This document shows positions 61,439 through 64,000 of a stretch of DNA of 64,000 nt, in pieces. Location of the stretch: NCBI RefSeq assembly GCF_000429925.1, contig NZ_AUCU01000004.1, positions 1-64,000 of the forward strand, read 5' to 3'. Made by a program: the position numbers and the translations under genes. Source of the stretch: Desulfatirhabdium butyrativorans DSM 18734. GTDB taxonomy: Bacteria; Desulfobacterota; Desulfobacteria; Desulfobacterales; Desulfatirhabdiaceae. Position 1 is the stretch's first letter. Each line of letters starts with the position of its first letter. Under the pieces are notes generated by a model, which was not told where the DNA came from, did no database searches, and was given only the letters and a program-made list of their open reading frames with translations.

Positions 61439-63679
61439 ATGAATCCTTTTCAAGAAATCAAAGCGCAACTGTTCGATCTGGATCGGCATCTCACGGACAC
61501 TCTCGCTTCCATGAAGTCCATTGCCGGACTGGACGGGAAAAACCTGGAGCAGTTTCAGAAAATTGCGGAAAGCATCCGGCTGCAGTTCGAAGATGAAATC
61601 GTTCGGGTTGCTGTCGTCGGCGCCATTAAGAGCGGCAAGAGTACATTCATCAACGCCCTGTTGGGAGGGGATTATCTCAAGCGCGGGGCGGGTGTCGTCA
61701 CCTCTTTCGTGACCCGGATCCGAGAAGGGCGGCAGTTGCATGCCGCCATCGAAGTGAAATCCTGGGAGGAAATCCACGAAGAAATCACCCAGGCATCGGT
61801 TCTGTTGCCGAACTTCCACCGGGAGAATCCGGATGCGCCCCTGGACCTTCGAAACGCCCATGATCGCAACGCACTCCAGCAGGCGCTTGCCTCACTCGAT
61901 TCGAACCTGTTGATCCGGGATGGATCGCGCGATATGAACGCCGTGCTTCTGGCCAGTTATCTAAAAGGATATGACCGGATGGCCGGAGTTGTCGGTGATG
62001 AATATACCACCCTGCGATTCGACGCGGAGCGTTTTTCCGATCATCGGCAATACGTGGCGGATGATGCCCTTGCGGTGTATCTGCGGGATATTTCCCTGAG
62101 CATCGATGCCGAACGTCTGGGCAGTATGATCGAGATTGCCGATTGCCAGGGGAGCGATTCGCCCAATCCCCTGCATTTGGCGATGATTCAGGACTACCTG
62201 ATGATGACCCACTTGATCGTTTATGTGGTCAGCAGCCGAACCGGACTGCGACGGGCGGACATCCGCTTTCTCTCGATGATTCAGAAAATGGGTATTCTCG
62301 ACAATATTCTGTTTGTGGTGAACTGTGATTTCAACGAGCATGAATCCCTGGATGCCATCCATCCGCTGATCGAAAAAATCCGCGAAGAAATCAGCCTGAT
62401 TCGGCCAAATCCGGATTTGTTCGTGTTTTCCTCCCTGTACCATTTATTCCGCTCGATCCAGGCGGAGCTCACCGAAAAGGATGCTGCACGGTTGAGCCAA
62501 TGGGAAGCGGAAAGGGATTTTGCGGACTTTTCAGATCGTGAACTGGCCCGATTCATGGAGGTATTCCAGGGGAAAATCCAATCGGAAACGTATCGCCTGC
62601 TGCTGAGCAACCCACTGGATCGTCTGCAGAATGTGCTCTCGTCCATATCCCACTGGCTTGGACTCCATATCACCCTTTTGGGTCAGGATGCCGCCAGCAC
62701 CGAGGCGGTGCTCGGCAAGATCAATCGCCATCAGATGCGCATGCTGCAATTGAAATCGACGCTACGAAGCACGCTCGATGGGCATCTTTCGAAGCTGCAT
62801 CAAAAACTGCGGGTTCAGGTCGATGGTTTCTTCGATCCGAGGGCCACCGGGCCTGTGAAAGCCATGGCCCGGTGCATCGAGGCCTACTGTTTCGACATGG
62901 AGCGTTTTCGTCCCATCGTGATCAGCGCCGGTTTTCGCCAGGCGCTTTATCAGGCCTATCAGGAGTTCAAACAACATCTTGACGCTTTCGTCGCGGATAA
63001 CGTGACCCCGGAAGTGGTGCGCTTCATTCGAAAGGCCGAAAAGATGATGGAAGAATCCTTTGAAGAACTGGCCGCGCCTTTCGAGGGATTGCTCCAGGAG
63101 GCATTGGGCGAATACCGGCAATCGCTCCAGCAGATAGGCATCGGTGTCGATGTCGGCTCTGCGCAACGGATTTCGAAGCTCTTCGATCTGGGCAGGGTCA
63201 AGACATCGTCTGGGATCAAGCTTCCGCAGGCGGAAATGGCCTTCCGCTTTTCGGCGAAGATTCAATCGGAAGCGGTCCTGCGATTGGGATTGTATACGTT
63301 TGTCACGCTGGTCAAACGGGTGCTGAAAAAACCCTTTGCCACGAAGGAAGAGGATGGGGTGCAGGCATTGCGGGGGGCGGTGGATCGCATGAAAAAAGAA
63401 ACGATGAAATCGCTTCTCAGCCATTTCCGGGATTACAGCGAGAATATCAAATTTCAGTATATGCTCAAACTGGCGGATCGAACGGCCGATGCCCTGTTCG
63501 ACAGTCTCGTGGAAAGATTTCAATCCTATGCCGCCGACATTCAGCAGATCTCCCGCTTTGCGACAACCCATCAGCAGGACAAGGTCCAATCACTCAATGC
63601 GCTGGAGAGCGCGCAGCAGTCGATCGGGCAGTTGCAGCGCAGGCTGGGGGAATTGCGGCAGGCACTAGATAATTCCTAA
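61439..63679 (+). CDS. Dynamin family GTPase
   Basis: This 746-residue protein has a G domain near the N-terminus: P-loop GAIKSGKST (61-69), switch threonine in GVVTSFVTR (about 85-90), G3 ADCQGSD (DxxG) and G4-like FVVNCDFNE. The remaining 400 residues are mostly helical with coiled-coil character (FIRKAEKMMEESFEELAAPFEGLLQEAL; LQRRLGELRQAL at the end). This fits bacterial dynamin-like proteins that remodel membranes. A hydrophobic stretch (LRLGLYTFVTLVKRVL, near 620) might be a membrane paddle. It stands alone; most bacterial dynamins come in pairs. Confidence 0.8.
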   Translation: MNPFQEIKAQLFDLDRHLTDTLASMKSIAGLDGKNLEQFQKIAESIRLQFEDEIVRVAVVGAIKSGKSTFINALLGGDYLKRGAGVVTSFVTRIREGRQLHAAIEVKSWEEIHEEITQASVLLPNFHRENPDAPLDLRNAHDRNALQQALASLDSNLLIRDGSRDMNAVLLASYLKGYDRMAGVVGDEYTTLRFDAERFSDHRQYVADDALAVYLRDISLSIDAERLGSMIEIADCQGSDSPNPLHLAMIQDYLMMTHLIVYVVSSRTGLRRADIRFLSMIQKMGILDNILFVVNCDFNEHESLDAIHPLIEKIREEISLIRPNPDLFVFSSLYHLFRSIQAELTEKDAARLSQWEAERDFADFSDRELARFMEVFQGKIQSETYRLLLSNPLDRLQNVLSSISHWLGLHITLLGQDAASTEAVLGKINRHQMRMLQLKSTLRSTLDGHLSKLHQKLRVQVDGFFDPRATGPVKAMARCIEAYCFDMERFRPIVISAGFRQALYQAYQEFKQHLDAFVADNVTPEVVRFIRKAEKMMEESFEELAAPFEGLLQEALGEYRQSLQQIGIGVDVGSAQRISKLFDLGRVKTSSGIKLPQAEMAFRFSAKIQSEAVLRLGLYTFVTLVKRVLKKPFATKEEDGVQALRGAVDRMKKETMKSLLSHFRDYSENIKFQYMLKLADRTADALFDSLVERFQSYAADIQQISRFATTHQQDKVQSLNALESAQQSIGQLQRRLGELRQALDNS

Positions 63680-63897
<218 letters not shown>

Positions 63898-64000
63898 TCA
63901 TCCATCGGGCCGGGAATGCGCCGGGTCAATCAGCGTCTGCATGGAAACGAGGCGGATGCGAGCGTGACGGGACAGGAGCGCCAGGAGTCCAGCCAGATAA
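63898..64000 (-). CDS. C-terminal end of an unidentified protein (runs off window)
   Basis: An open minus-strand frame enters at the right edge and ends with TGA at 63900-63898. It reads YLAGLLALLSRHARIR, then LVSMQTLIDPAHSRPDG. The codons strongly prefer C or G at the third position, as in the neighbouring genes. With only 33 residues no family can be named. Confidence 0.35.
   Translation of the reverse strand, partial: YLAGLLALLSRHARIRLVSMQTLIDPAHSRPDG

Overview
The window (about 57% GC by eye) looks like chromosome from a Desulfobacterota/Deltaproteobacteria member, probably a Desulfobacterales-type anaerobe. The support is indirect: multidomain acyl-CoA enzymes, two MoeA paralogues, 4Fe-4S enzymes, the ffh-rpsP-khpA-rimM-trmD-rplS-rnhB-yraN-rsmI order typical of the group, and intergenic space packed with short repeats. 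No rRNA, tRNA or CRISPR array was seen, and I cannot name a genus.

Layout. 1-220: start of a tyrosine-recombinase-like integrase on the minus strand, with an inverted repeat over its ribosome binding site. 348-10996: an acyl-CoA degradation cluster. It encodes a MaoC hydratase-SDR-SCP2 fusion, an HMG-CoA-synthase-like/DUF35/SDR fusion, an SCP-x-type thiolase, an acyl-CoA dehydrogenase and a FadH-type 2,4-dienoyl-CoA reductase. An opposing Rpn-type nuclease gene sits inside it. Together these supply all steps of a beta-oxidation cycle for an unidentified, perhaps branched or aromatic, acyl-CoA. 11.0-16.2 kb: a ZraP/Spy-like periplasmic protein behind a sigma-54 promoter match, a dodecin, a hybrid histidine kinase and a LysM protein. 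16.7-26.9 kb: a lipoprotein, coaBC, a family-4 uracil-DNA glycosylase, arnD-arnT (lipid A aminoarabinose), gspK-gspL (type II secretion), a glycosyltransferase, a Trm112-like protein and a DUF4416 protein. 27.2-30.8 kb: a tight yicC-remA-gmk-rlmB-comF run. 30.9-35.3 kb: moeA, a moeA-PBP fusion and a cysteine desulfurase, probably for molybdenum or tungsten cofactor.

35.3-44.4 kb: a DUF2079 membrane protein, a small winged-helix protein, a DUF2179 membrane protein, a large-type SRP RNA gene with Alu domain and promoter, pepA, a double universal stress protein, and rsmI (frameshifted), yraN, rnhB, rplS. 44.9-49.0 kb: the rest of the translation operon, from ffh to a SPOUT-type methyltransferase. 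49.1-55.1 kb: rlmN, a GAF-GAF-HD-GYP protein, a B12-fold protein, a nitroreductase, an epimerase and an enoyl-CoA isomerase. 55.8-63.7 kb: an ADP-forming acyl-CoA synthetase, dnaK, grpE and a dynamin-like GTPase. The last 100 bases probably hold the C-terminus of another minus-strand gene.

The most unusual content is intergenic. Two elements of 310-311 bp (18493-18803, 57882-58191) share terminal inverted repeats and an inner long hairpin; an 89-bp palindrome with the same ends lies at 14876-14964. All three begin at the 3' end of a gene, and in two of them the first three bases of the element are the TGA stop codon of that gene. Tandem heptamer and hexamer arrays, a 28-bp GC palindrome and a CCGGCTTTCGCCGG repeat recur in most remaining gaps. 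Other points of interest are the permuted MFE-2-like fusion, the Alu-type SRP RNA, the sigma-54 site and a C7-tract frameshift in rsmI.
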